Shown one piece after another: positions 33,356 to 42,931 of a DNA stretch of 64,000 nt. Positions within the stretch are counted from its first letter, which is position 1, and every line of letters begins with the position of its first letter. Location of the stretch: NCBI GenBank assembly GCA_020466095.1, contig CM035807.1:58166605-58230604 (forward strand), read 5' to 3'. The translations under genes and the position numbers were made by a program. The notes below the pieces were generated by a model. The model saw only the letters and a list, made by a program, of their open reading frames with translations, did no database searches and was not told where the DNA came from. Source of the DNA: Chlorops oryzae. Lineage: Eukaryota; Arthropoda; Insecta; Diptera; Chloropidae.

Positions 33356-33628
33356 AAGAGCCAATGCTCTAATCCCAGCTCTACGAAGTAATGCCTCAAT
33401 CTGACGGTACCGTAGAGCACGATGTGGGAAGCGACACTAAGGGAGGTTAAGGTTTAGTACGTAGGTGTGTTTTCTTGCCAGTCCGAAAAATGCTGTTGCA
33501 TGAAACGGGCGTAAACCCAAAAGGGGGTGGTAGCAGGGAACACAAATCGTGCATACTATCAACGTAACAGCTTTGATAGTATCTTTTAGAAGATTCCCCC
33601 TCCCACATCAAAAAAAAAAAAAATAAAA
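33356..33628 (+). other. W1 structured 3' UTR
   Basis: Contains three helices also found in W2 and W3: GCTCTACG/CGTAGAGC (33378-33385 with 33411-33418), a 9-10-bp hairpin 33553-33562/33573-33582, and ATCTT-TTAG-AAGAT at 33581-33594. Between them lies the shared word TTTAGTACGTAGGTG (33453-33467). The poly(A) tail follows. In LINEs the RT recognises the 3' end of its RNA for target-primed reverse transcription, so these are candidate recognition structures. Confidence 0.75.
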
Positions 33629-34115
33629 TACATACATACATACATACATACATACATACATACACACATACATACATACATACATACATACATACATACA
33701 TCCATCCATCCATACATACATACATACATACATACATACATACATACATACATACATCCATAAATACATACATACATACTACATACATACATACATACAT
33801 ACATACATACATACATACATACATACATACATACATACACATACATACATACATACATACATACATACATACATACATACATACATACATACATACATAC
33901 ATACATACATACATACATACATACATACATACATACATACATACATACATACATACATACATACATACATACATACATACATACATACATACATACATAC
34001 ATACATACATACATACATACATACATACATACATACATACATACATACATACATACATACATACATACATACAAATACATACATACATACATACATACAT
34101 ACATACATACATACA
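33629..34115. repeat. (CATA)n microsatellite between W1 and gypsy C
   Basis: About 490 bp of CATA repeats with a few variants (a CATC run near 33699-33712, CACA near 33663 and 33838). It continues on the far side of gypsy C at 40574-40605, so gypsy C inserted into this array. Confidence 0.97.
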
Positions 34116-34386
34116 TGTAGTTCCTCGTAAAATTCAAATGTACAATTCCATTTAATCAAATCGAATTCAATATTAATTTAATAAAATGTAAATCAACTTA
34201 TGATACAAAGTAAAATGCAAAAATTCACGAGTACAAAAGAATAATGTTTTGAACACGTCTCGGCACACGGACGCTTAGACGGTACGATCGTAACTAACTC
34301 TCTCTTTTATCATCTCATCGCCCTTCAGTGCCAATGTGCAAGAATATTGCAATGGTTTAAATAGCAGAGTTGCATTCAATCCCACA
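34116..34386 (-). repeat. Gypsy C 3' LTR
   Basis: 271 bp; three substitutions against 40303-40573. It borders the CATA array directly on its left. Confidence 0.95.
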
Positions 34387-34401
34387 CTCGGCCAATCCTT
34401 C

Positions 34402-35172
34402 TTATTCATTAGCCTCTGATGATATACAAGGGAATTCGTTTTCATTATCAGCGACGCAAGGGTTGGTTTCTTCGGTCGATTCGTCGTCGTCGCAATAAAC
34501 AACTTCGGTTGCTTCAATATCGTTATCAACAAAAAAAGCTGGGTCAGAGTATTCTGGCCAAGGCTTCATTTTATCTGCACTGCTTTCGGTAATATTCGGA
34601 CCCTCATGTTCGCCTTCCTTTTCGACTCTGTAAGTATTAAAAGATTTAAAAGCGGTGATCCGGTACGGACCCATAAATTTTGGACGAATTTTAAGGCCAG
34701 TACCATATTGTACTCGTTCGATGGCAACTAGATCACCAATATCATATCTTCGTGCTGCTTTACGTCTTCGGTTGTAGGTTTTCTGGTTTTCGTCTTGAAT
34801 CTTAGCAATATCTTGTCTGGCCTGCTCTCTTAACTCGCGTCTTTTATCCAGAAACTGGTTTCTCCATTCTTCGTCGATTATTTCCAAAATTTTCATGTCG
34901 TGGTCTGTTTTCATCTCAATACCCACCATTAGATGAAACGGAGTCGTCTGGATTGCTCGTTGGAAAGTCGAATTCAAATGTTGTTGTAGTGGCTTTACAT
35001 ATCGGTACCACTTTTCGGTGTCATGCAGGCTCAGCTTGGTCAATGCGGCAATCACGATTGAGTGCAGCCTTTCGATCTGCCCGTTTCCACGTGGCACTCC
35101 CACAGTTGTGAAGATCAATCGAACATCATGTTGCTTATTCGCGAAAGTTGTTAGAGATAAATGCCCCTCCAT
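34402..35172 (-). pseudogene. Gypsy C: integrase C-terminal half, out of frame with the rest
   Basis: Open stretch that includes the third catalytic residue region (GNGQIERLHS near 35085), then FHLMVGIEMK, and a C-terminal chromatin/DNA-binding module with RYDIGDLVAIERV, GPYRITAF and an acidic tail (DDDESTEE) ending at 34402. A one-base shift near 35135-35150 separates it from the upstream integrase core. It ends 15 bp before the LTR. Confidence 0.85.
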
Positions 35173-37453
35173 GATCTGCTACTATACGCTGCGGATACCC
35201 AAAAACTTCTGCTACGCTTTCTAGCTTCTGAATAACTTCATCGGTGTTAAGCGTTTTTGTAGGAAAGAGCCAACAGTATTTCGTGAAACCGTCGATAATT
35301 GAAAACAAATAACGATAGCTTTTCTTCGTGGTCTGCATCGGACCTAATTGATCGACATGAAAGCATTGAAGAGGTAGGTCACCTTTTGGAATCAGCTGTA
35401 GGAAGCCTTCGGCCTTGCCAGTCTTCCTTTCAGATAGGATACATTTAACGCAGCTTGGTAAGTGTCGCTCAATACGTTTTTGCAAGTTGTCGATGTAATA
35501 TTCTTTCTCGATTATTTCTTTCATTTTCTTAAAATGGAAGTGTCCGCGTTCGTGAATTTCTCAAATGGTACTGGAAATCATGTTCTCTGGAACGACAAAT
35601 AAAATTTTGTTATTAACGTTTTTACAAAGGATATCGTTCTGTAAAATAAAGTCTCCGTAAGGGTTTTGTTGCAGGATTTCATAAATTGCGCGTAATCGGT
35701 CGTCCTTCATTTGAGCTGCTTTCAATGCGTTAAGGAAACCGCTATTGCTGCTTTCACATATGGGCATGCACACGGGATTGCGAATTAATGCGTCGACGTG
35801 CCTCATAAGACTGCCAGCGCGATGCTCGACGGTATAATCAAATTCCTCAAGCAATAAGGCCCATCTGGCAACACGCGTTGCTAGGTCTTTCTTCTTCAAC
35901 GTGCACTCAAAAGCCTTGCAATCGGTTACCAACTTGAATCTCTGCCCCAGCAAATAGACTCGTAATCGTTTAACAGCCTCGACCACAAACAGCAACTCCA
36001 ATTCATAGCTCGAATATCGTTTTTCTGCATCGGTAGTTTTTTTCCTCATAAAATGCACCGGTTTTAGTTGATTGTCTTCTGTGTCCCTTTGCAATAGAAT
36101 TGCTCCGTATCCTTCCTTCGAAGCGTCGGTATGAAGTTCAGTATGAGCTCCATAGTTGAACAATTTCAGTACTGGTTTAGTAGCAAGGAAATTTTTGATT
36201 CGGTCTATTGCCTGTAAATGTCGATCTTCCAATTTAAATAGTGCATCCTTCTTTAACAAATCACTCAGCGGTTTCGCTTCTATTGAAAAATTATAAATAA
36301 ATTTCCTTAAAGAGCTGGCTAAGCCTAAAAAGCTTTGCAACTGCTTCGTAGTCGTTGGCATAGGAAAATTTCTTATGGCCTTCGTTTTGGCAACCGACGG
36401 AGAAATGTAACAATTATTGATGTAATAGCCCAAATATTCTATTTCCTTCTGCAAAATCTGACATTTTTTCCATTTGATGCGTAGCCTATTTTCCGCCGCC
36501 ACGCTCAAAGTTCGTTGGAACTGTTCTACACCTTGTTCGATGGTCTTCGACGGGATGACCAAGTCATCCAGATATATCATAACAACGCTCTCATTAAAAA
36601 GATTACGAAACACGTAATTTATATATTTTTGGAACACGGCTGGCGAGTTACAAAGGCCAAATGGTACCATTTGAAACTCGTACTGGCCCTCACTGGTGAC
36701 AAATGACGTATATTTTCGGCTTTCTTCCTCTACGGTCACATGGAAAAACCCATTTTCCAAGTCTAAAGTCGTAAAATATCTAGCGCCTTGTAACTTATCC
36801 ACCCGGTCTTCGATATTGCGCAACGGGTACCGATCTTTATGTATTTTTTTATTGATGCCACGATAGTCGACACACAGCCGGTAACTTCCATCATTTTTTT
36901 TGACCAAGACAACTTGACTAGCGTAATCTGACGTGCTTTCGTGGATGATGCCCTGGTGCAGCCATTCGTTTATTTGTGCTTGAATTATTTTTTGCTCGAC
37001 GGGTGGGAACCGGCGTGGGGGGCGGTAAATCGGTATGTCGTCGGTGGTGACAATCTTCATTACAATCGGTGATTTGGCAGGTGGTTTTTGGTCGTAAGAC
37101 TCTATCATAGTCGCTATAGCTCGCTTAAAAGTTTTATCCGTAAGATGCGATAAATCGGGGAAAGCAGTATTATATTCGTTAGCGTCAGGTTTCTCAATCT
37201 CTGCTAAAAAGCACGCATTCAATAAATCGTCGTCCAAAGGCTTTGTTTCACCAACGTTTGTCGGCAGCGTTTTGGTGATGCTGACCGCACCCTCGTTAAT
37301 GTGGACTTCAGCGTTTTTTAAAAGATTCATTCCGATAATCAACTCTGGCTTCATAAATTGGTTTGCAACGACGTGCAATTCGACGTTTTCAAAAATCTGG
37401 CCATCAATCTCGATGTTCGCTCTGCACGAGCCGCTTGTAGTGACGTTTGACCC
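35135..37453 (-). pseudogene. Gypsy C: protease C-terminus, RT, RNase H and integrase N-terminus
   Basis: Same frame as gag but separated from it by TGA at 37454-37456. RT blocks: RYPLRNIED, YFTTLDLENGFFHV, FVTSEGQYEFQMVPFGLCN and the catalytic I-Y-L-D-D near 36575. RNase H: LHTDASKEGYGAI, SYELELLFVVEA and LVTDCKAFE. A TGA at 35561-35563 (probably from CGA) interrupts the integrase zinc region HERGHFH...CVKC. The core D-x-D block (VDQLGPMQ, VADHGG) follows before the frameshift near 35140. The separate fragment at 44014-44765 has TTA where this copy has the TGA at 37454, showing the stop is a recent private mutation. Confidence 0.88.
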
Positions 37454-38324
37454 TCAGCCTGCAATTGATAATTTCGCATCTCTGCAATGATATTTTAGTT
37501 TAAAAAACTTTAAATGAATTTCTTTGACAACGCAAATATCACTGCCGGTGGCCACCAAGCCGTCTAAAGGAAAACCATTGACAGTACAGAGCACGTACAT
37601 ACCAGTCTTTACCATTACCACGTTTGATGAAGGCTGCATCACGGTTGTGTTAGGACAATCTGGTTTTTTATGGCCGAATTTATTACATCCAAAGCACTTT
37701 GGTCCTTTTGTTATGTTTGGGCAGTTGTAATATTCGTGATTAGCTGATCCACAATTGAAGCAAAATCGTTTTGGTTTTACAGGGACGCATTGTTTAGTAG
37801 TTTCTCCTTTACGTTGTGCATCGCTTTTGTGTTGTTTGTCATCTTCGTTGCCCTTTCTACTTGCTGGTTGATTGATGTCTGCTTTTCGCATTTTCTCGTA
37901 GATAAAAAGTTTTTCTTTAAACTCAGGTATTTTAGTGGCACCGTATAATATAATTTTGTTATTCGTACTATCTTTTATACCTTCAATCACGTATTGAATT
38001 ATAGATAGATCGTCAATGTCAACTTGCGCGGCGATATCCATCATGCGATAGAGATACTCGCGAACTGTCTCGTCGGGCTTTTTCTTTCGTTCTTTCAACT
38101 GTGTGTGTACATCAGCGGCACTGATTTTCGGGTTAAATTCGCTCGTCAAACTTCTTTTTAGACTTTCGTAAGTGAGCGGTTTGCACTCACATTCAACGTA
38201 AAGTTTTGCCGCGCCGGCCAGTGATCGTTTACAGAAAATAAATTTTTGTAAATTGGTCCACTGGAAAACATTTGCATATTGCTCGAATTCCAATATCCAC
38301 TTAGTCACGTTCATCGTACCGTCG
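37454..38324 (-). pseudogene. Gypsy C: gag C-terminal part and protease start
   Basis: Continues the gag frame on the 3' side of the Transib insertion. It contains a Retrotrans_gag-type capsid region (WILEFEQYANVFQW, VREYLYRMMD), then two knuckles CFNCGSANHEYYNC and CFGCNKFGHKKPDC near 37670-37770, and the protease motif. The active site reads L-V-A-T-G-S-D: the catalytic Asp is replaced by Ala (GCC near 37543), which would inactivate the protease. The frame ends at TGA 37454-37456. Confidence 0.85.
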
Positions 38325-38363
38325 CACAGTGCTTCGATCCCATACATTCGATGGACAAAAATA
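38325..38363 (+). repeat. Transib-type left terminus, 23-RSS-like
   Basis: Heptamer CACAGTG, spacer of exactly 23 bp (38332-38354) and nonamer-like ACAAAAATA. The consensus antigen-receptor RSS is CACAGTG - 12 or 23 bp - ACAAAAACC. Confidence 0.85.
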
Positions 38364-38829
38364 GAAAGAAGTGTCGTAGGGCAATGAAATTTGGCACAAG
38401 TCCCTAATATGGCTTAATTAAGAAAATTTCTAAGTTTCATCAAAATTGACCCCACCCACCACCCACCGCCCTTACCACCCAAAGTTATTTTTGGCTATAA
38501 AAATGGATATTTTGCGAAAAATTTCTTAAAAATTTGGGAAAGAGTATATACATATGCGATCTTATCAAAAAATAATATTTCCTCCACTAATTTCGTAAGA
38601 TTTTTATTACTGTTTTCACGTTCGCGTCTTAAGTCTTTTCGCAGACAGTTCTGTTAAAAAAACGCGAGAGATAAAGCAAGGACTTAAGACTCAATAATCA
38701 GCCACATTTTTCTAAAATTGCAACGAAAAACAACAAAGTAAAGACTTATAAATGCATGCACATTTCATAAATATTGAAAAGCATACTTTTTGGCTGCATT
38801 TAATAATGTTTATTTACGAAGAAAACTTT

Positions 38830-39520
38830 AGTATAAATCATGAAAATATACATTTTTAAAATCTAACTTTTTCTTTATTTGTTGGTTCGATAAAAGTCTG
38901 ATTTTTTCATAACTTATTAGAGGAATATATAAGGTACTAAAAATAGGAATAAAAAAATACCCGTTTTTCCGTATTTCTTTTTTTTACTCCATTAAAGTTT
39001 CGATATTTTTTACTATGAAAAAAAAAATTTGTGCCCTTTTCAAGCAGAAAAGCAAAATGATATTAAGCTCCTTTGCCTAAAAGCATATTTTTAATGTACT
39101 TCTCATATATTTGAAAAGTTAAAACAACAAACTTAAAGTCTGTTAAGGAAAAAATGTATTTGTGGCAATTTCTTGCGAAACAGCTTGAAACAAGTGTTTC
39201 ATAAATCAAGAAAAACGCTTATGGGAAAAATGATTTTTTTCTCAATTGTTGGTTCGATAGAAGTCTGATTTTTTCATATCTTATTAGAAGAATATATAAG
39301 GTATTAAAAATAGGAATAAAAAAATACCCGTTTTGCCGTATTTTTTTTTTTACTCCATTAAGGTTTTGTAAATTTTGAATAACCAACCAAAAATTTGTGT
39401 TTTTCAAAGCAAAAAACCAAAATGACATTAAGCCCCTTTGCCTTAAAATTTATTTTTTATTTATTACTTATATATTGAAGAAGTCAAAAAATTAAGTTTG
39501 AAGTAATTTCACGAAAAAAT
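38830..39520. repeat. Two diverged ~320-bp direct repeats inside the Transib-type element
   Basis: About 38830-39150 aligns with about 39195-39520. Shared words include TGTTGGTTCGATA, AAGTCTGATTTTTTCATA, GAATATATAAGGTA and AAAATGA.ATTAAGC.CCTTTGCCT. Offset is about 360 bp. No protein seen. Confidence 0.8.
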
Positions 39521-39724
39521 AAATTTTTGACATTATTTTTAGTGAATCGACTTGAGCGAATTATTTTGTTAAAGCAGTTTTGCTTAAAATCGTCTTAGTT
39601 GAGCGCCCTCTAGTAGTGATATAAAGAGTCAAACCATTAATAGTTTTCTATAATTCTATTAGTTGTTTTATTATCTTTCCGAAAATATATATTTCATCAA
39701 TATATTGAAACAATTTTTTTGTTG

Positions 39725-39753
39725 GATTTTTGTCTATGGAACGAAGCACTGTG
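39725..39753 (-). repeat. Transib-type right terminus, 12-RSS-like (13-bp spacer)
   Basis: On the minus strand: CACAGTG, 13-bp spacer, ACAAAAATC. The first 12 bases (CACAGTGCTTCG) equal those of the left terminus. Confidence 0.85.
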
Positions 39754-39913
39754 CGTCGCCCGAAAATTTGCGCAAAAGTGTTTCAAAGTCTTTGAAATTT
39801 ATTTGAATATTCTGTTCATTTTCATCGTATACTTCATTCGCACGCGTGGATTCGGGAGCGGCAAACTCAACAGCTGTGCTACTGCTCTGTCGGTTTAGAT
39901 TTCTTCTCGGCAT
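39754..39913 (-). pseudogene. Gypsy C: true gag start, separated by the Transib-type insertion
   Basis: The minus-strand ATG at 39913-39911 opens 53 codons that run into the CGTCG target duplication. Skipping the insertion and one target copy, the codons continue in phase into the gag frame at 38324. An ATG at 38347 further in lies within the transposon end and is not the original start. Confidence 0.85.
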
Positions 39914-40280
39914 TTTAGGGTGAATTTGGTTGCGGCGAATTTAGGAAGAATGTAATACAGAACGGTGGGAAGGAGTAGATCGAAAACTTTTGACCTTCAA
40001 ATCTTCAATGTCAAATTACGCGGTAGCTTTGCTTGTCGTCCGATCAATGACGTCACTAAATCGCCGTTATGACTTATTTGTTCTTCGATTCGCGTTTCCA
40101 CACTTTTTTTTTTGTTTAGCGAGAAAATCTCGAATTCCTCGATTTATCTCGCTTCCACGGTTTCCGTAACTTCGACTCAAGTAGTCTCCACGTTATAAAA
40201 TTTATTTGCGAAAATAGAACTTCAGTCCACGTTTCAATGTTCGTCTGTAATCGTTTATTGAATTCGCTTTCGGCTCGTTT
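39914..40280 (-). other. Gypsy C 5' untranslated leader
   Basis: About 370 bp between the primer-binding site and the gag ATG. No other feature recognised. Confidence 0.6.
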
Positions 40281-40300
40281 CGATCCCGGTTGAGCCCCCA
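40281..40300 (-). promoter_or_regulatory. Gypsy C primer-binding site, probably tRNA-Pro
   Basis: On the minus strand TGGGGGCTCAACCGGGATC begins two bases after the 5' LTR. Its complement ends CCCGGTTGAGCCCCCA, which fits the 3' end of eukaryotic tRNA-Pro (GAGCCC + CCA). The tRNA call is from memory of the family. Confidence 0.65.
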
Positions 40301-40302
40301 AG

Positions 40303-40573
40303 TGTAGTTCCTCGTAAAATTCAAATGTACAATTCCATTTAATCAAATCGAATTCAATATTAATTTAATAAAATGTAAATCAACTTATGATACAAAGTAA
40401 AATGCAAAAATTCTCGAGTACAAAAGAATAATGTTTTGAACACGTCTCGGCACACGGACGCTTAGACGGTACGATCGTAACTAACTCTCTCTTTTATCAT
40501 CTCATCGCCCTTCAGTGCCAATGTGCAAGAATATTGCAATGGGTTGAATAGCAGAGTTGCATTCAATCCCACA
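40303..40573 (-). repeat. Gypsy C 5' LTR
   Basis: 271 bp, three substitutions against 34116-34386. Followed on the right by the remaining CATA repeats. Confidence 0.95.
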
Positions 40574-40605
40574 TAAATACATACATACATACATACATAC
40601 ACACA
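40574..40605. repeat. (CATA)n microsatellite remnant upstream of W2
   Basis: Short CATA run that continues the array cut by gypsy C and directly borders the 5' end of W2. Confidence 0.9.
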
Positions 40606-41170
40606 TTGTGCGCGGTGAACTGAGCGGCGGTGTTTTGTTTGAGCTGAAGAACGTTAATTCGAAAATAAGGAAAAGAAGCATATAAGCAATACAGGTGTGA
40701 GTGCAAAGGCTAAGTGAAAAGGGTGTGATTCACCCAAGATCGCTAGCTAGGACACAAGAAAGATTGTTAGTGAAAGTATTAACTTCCAACCCTGATAATT
40801 TGCAAAATTTGAAAACGAGTTGGTAAGTCATTGAATCAGCTGATTGATCAGTCAGCGCGGATAAAATCTTAGTGATAGGTTTGCTCGAGCTTCGACACAG
40901 TGACTCTATAAGCGTCACTGAAGCTGCGTCGAATAGATTCCGAACAGTGCCTTCACAACTGTCTTTAGAATTCAGTGAAGCTTAAACTGTCGCCAGACGG
41001 CAGTGGCCCTAGAACGGTTTATTCCTCACCTGCACTTTACAACGCGTGTAACAAAATCGAAATAATAAAAACTGGCATTCGCTCTGAATAAAGATAATTT
41101 AGCTTTAGCTGGGTTATTAAAGTTCGAGCAATATGAATGCTGGCGAAGAGAAGGGTGATAATCCAAATCC

Positions 41171-42568
41171 ATGTATCATCCGCGGACACCAGTAATGGTG
41201 GAAATAACTGAGAGCGGGGAAGATCCCTTGGCGGAAAATGCCAGTAAGGCACGTGGAGCTGGCGAGCAAAGGGCTGAGAGCGTGAAGAACGCTAAGTCAT
41301 CCCGAAGGGAGCAGTTGGCACTACGTTTAAATATTATGCCGGCGGCAGAAGCAGAGTCTGCGGCTGCCCCAACTGGGTCTGGGTGTGTACCGGAAGAGGT
41401 AACGCAAATTCTCCATGCAGGAGAAGGAGAAGAGCAGCAGAAATCGGTAGCAGAAAGTACCATGGAATTATTGGGGCAAGAAATCAAGAAGTTGGCCCAC
41501 TTTGTGAACGGACAGCGGCATGTTAACCAGGTGATGAAAGAAACGGTGCTAAAAATATCCGGGTTACATAACCAAGCAGTGGCTGAGAGCAATGTCTGCA
41601 AAAAAGGTGATGAACATACAGGCAAAGCAAGGAAGGCAATACTGATCGATCAGGACCAACGGGCGAAAAGGAGTGAGGGGAACACAGTTCCAAAGACTAG
41701 TGTTGGCAGAAGAGAGGCACGGAGTGTGCAGGCTGTTAGCGGTGACCAGCAGCTTAAGGGGAATGCAGAGTGGACTGAGGTCACTCGCAAAAAAAAGCAG
41801 AAAGATGAAAAAACTGGTGAAATGCACACCAAAAAGAGGAAATGGCGACCAGATGTTATTGTTGTGCAACAAGCCAGTGATGTGTCGTATGCGGATATTT
41901 TGAAGAGGATGAAAAGCAGCTCGGAACTACAGCAGCTAGGCCAAGACGTCAACAAAATCCGAAGAACGGCTAAGGGGGAATTGATGTTGGTACTGAAGGA
42001 AAAGCAAGGTGGTAACACTGAGAAGTACAAACAAGATGTTGCTAATGCCCTCAAAGAGATTGCAAATGTGCACACTTTGAGTGAAAGTGTATCTGTTGAA
42101 TGTCTTGTCTTGGATGAAACGGCGACGCCCGCAGATATATGCCGTGCTATTGCAAGAGAATTCCCATCGTGTGGTACCGTGCCATCGAGCGCAATAAAGC
42201 GGTTACGGCTGTTACGCAATGTAACATGTGCTGCTTCAATAGTCCTCCCAATTAAAGACGGCAACATGTTGCTGGAATCTGGGCACATGCAAGTAGGGTG
42301 GGTGAATTGTCGGCTTCGATTGAATGAGCAACCCACAAGGTGCTTTAGATGTCTTGAGTACGGGCACGTGTCAAAATTCTGCAAGAGCGGAGTTGACCGA
42401 AAGGAGGCCTGCTTCAGATGTGGCAATTCGGGGCATAAGGCGAGGACCTGCAAGGCTGTACCAAGATGTCTGCTATGCCCGTCCGGGAGAAACCAACACC
42501 AGATTACTGACAAGTGGTGTCCGGTCTACCAAGCAGCCCAGAAGAAAGTAACAAAACGTTATGGTTAG
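41171..42568 (+). CDS. W2 ORF1: gag-like protein (465 aa, N-terminus altered)
   Basis: Close relative of W1 ORF1 with VSYADILKRMKS in the core and cysteine motifs CFRCLEYGHVSKFC, CFRCGNSGHKARTC and CLLCPSG...HQITDKWCPVY at the C-terminus. The likely original ATG at 41133 (matching W1 at 28953) is out of frame because of a deletion near 41165-41180. The present frame opens at 41171 and lacks about 20 N-terminal residues. Overlaps ORF2 by 8 bp, as in W1. Confidence 0.85.
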   Translation: MYHPRTPVMVEITESGEDPLAENASKARGAGEQRAESVKNAKSSRREQLALRLNIMPAAEAESAAAPTGSGCVPEEVTQILHAGEGEEQQKSVAESTMELLGQEIKKLAHFVNGQRHVNQVMKETVLKISGLHNQAVAESNVCKKGDEHTGKARKAILIDQDQRAKRSEGNTVPKTSVGRREARSVQAVSGDQQLKGNAEWTEVTRKKKQKDEKTGEMHTKKRKWRPDVIVVQQASDVSYADILKRMKSSSELQQLGQDVNKIRRTAKGELMLVLKEKQGGNTEKYKQDVANALKEIANVHTLSESVSVECLVLDETATPADICRAIAREFPSCGTVPSSAIKRLRLLRNVTCAASIVLPIKDGNMLLESGHMQVGWVNCRLRLNEQPTRCFRCLEYGHVSKFCKSGVDRKEACFRCGNSGHKARTCKAVPRCLLCPSGRNQHQITDKWCPVYQAAQKKVTKRYG

Positions 42569-42931
42569 GTTTATTCAAATAAATCTAAATCATTGTGAAA
42601 CGGCGCAGGACTTGCTTGCAAGGACTGCGAATGAGAAAAAGGCTGACGTATTAGTGGTATCGGAGCCGTATGCTACACCACAATGGGATAAAAGGTGGAT
42701 ATGTGATAAAGGCGGAAAAGCAGCTATCTATGTGTGTGGTAGTACCGATATGGCAGAAAGTCAAAAGTACGTGGGTTTTGTATATGCAGAAATTAAAGGC
42801 ATCCATGTCTTTAGCTGCAATGCCCCACCAAATGACACTCCAGAAGAGTTCGGACGCCTTCTGGACAATTTAGTGCGAGAAGCGAGAGGAAAATCCCCTA
42901 AAATTATTGCGGGAGATTTTAATGCATGGTC

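Larger units (their letters stand above)
28468..33628 (+). mobile_element. W1: R1-clade Waldo-like LINE inserted in (CATA)n
   Basis: A ~5.2-kb non-LTR element with a ~485-bp 5' UTR, ORF1 (gag-like, CCHC), ORF2 (endonuclease-RT, C-terminal CCHC), a ~270-bp structured 3' UTR and a poly(A) tail at 33610-33623, bounded on both sides by CATA repeats. R1-clade membership follows from the ORF1/ORF2 layout and motifs. Waldo elements of that clade are known to insert in ACAY repeats, and the site here is (ACAT)n. ORF2 is disabled by two stops and a frameshift. Confidence 0.9.
38325..39753. mobile_element. Transib-type non-autonomous DNA transposon (1429 bp) with RSS-like ends
   Basis: Both ends start CACAGTG reading inward. 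The left end has heptamer 38325-38331, a 23-bp spacer and ACAAAAATA at 38355-38363. The right end has heptamer 39753-39747, a 13-bp spacer and ACAAAAATC at 39733-39725. The target duplication is CGTCG (38320-38324 and 39754-39758). A 5-bp GC-rich target of CGNCG type and CACWRTG-like ends are described for Transib, the superfamily from which the RAG1 core derives. The interior is AT-rich with two diverged ~320-bp repeats and no transposase. Removal restores the gypsy C gag frame exactly. Confidence 0.88.
34116..40573 (-). mobile_element. Gypsy C: Ty3/gypsy LTR retrotransposon (minus strand), with a nested Transib
   Basis: Two 271-bp LTRs (34116-34386 and 40303-40573) differ at only three positions, so insertion is recent. 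In element orientation they begin TGTGGGATTG and end GAACTACA. The element lies inside the CATA array; flanking 4-mers TACA and TAAA are a possible target duplication with one mismatch. It carries a single gag-pol frame interrupted by a Transib-type insertion, stops and a frameshift. Without the 1.43-kb insertion plus one target copy the element is about 5.0 kb. Confidence 0.93.

Noticed and set aside
41650..42513. 287-codon minus-strand open frame opposite W2 ORF1
   Set aside because: Antisense shadow of a clearly recognised ORF1.
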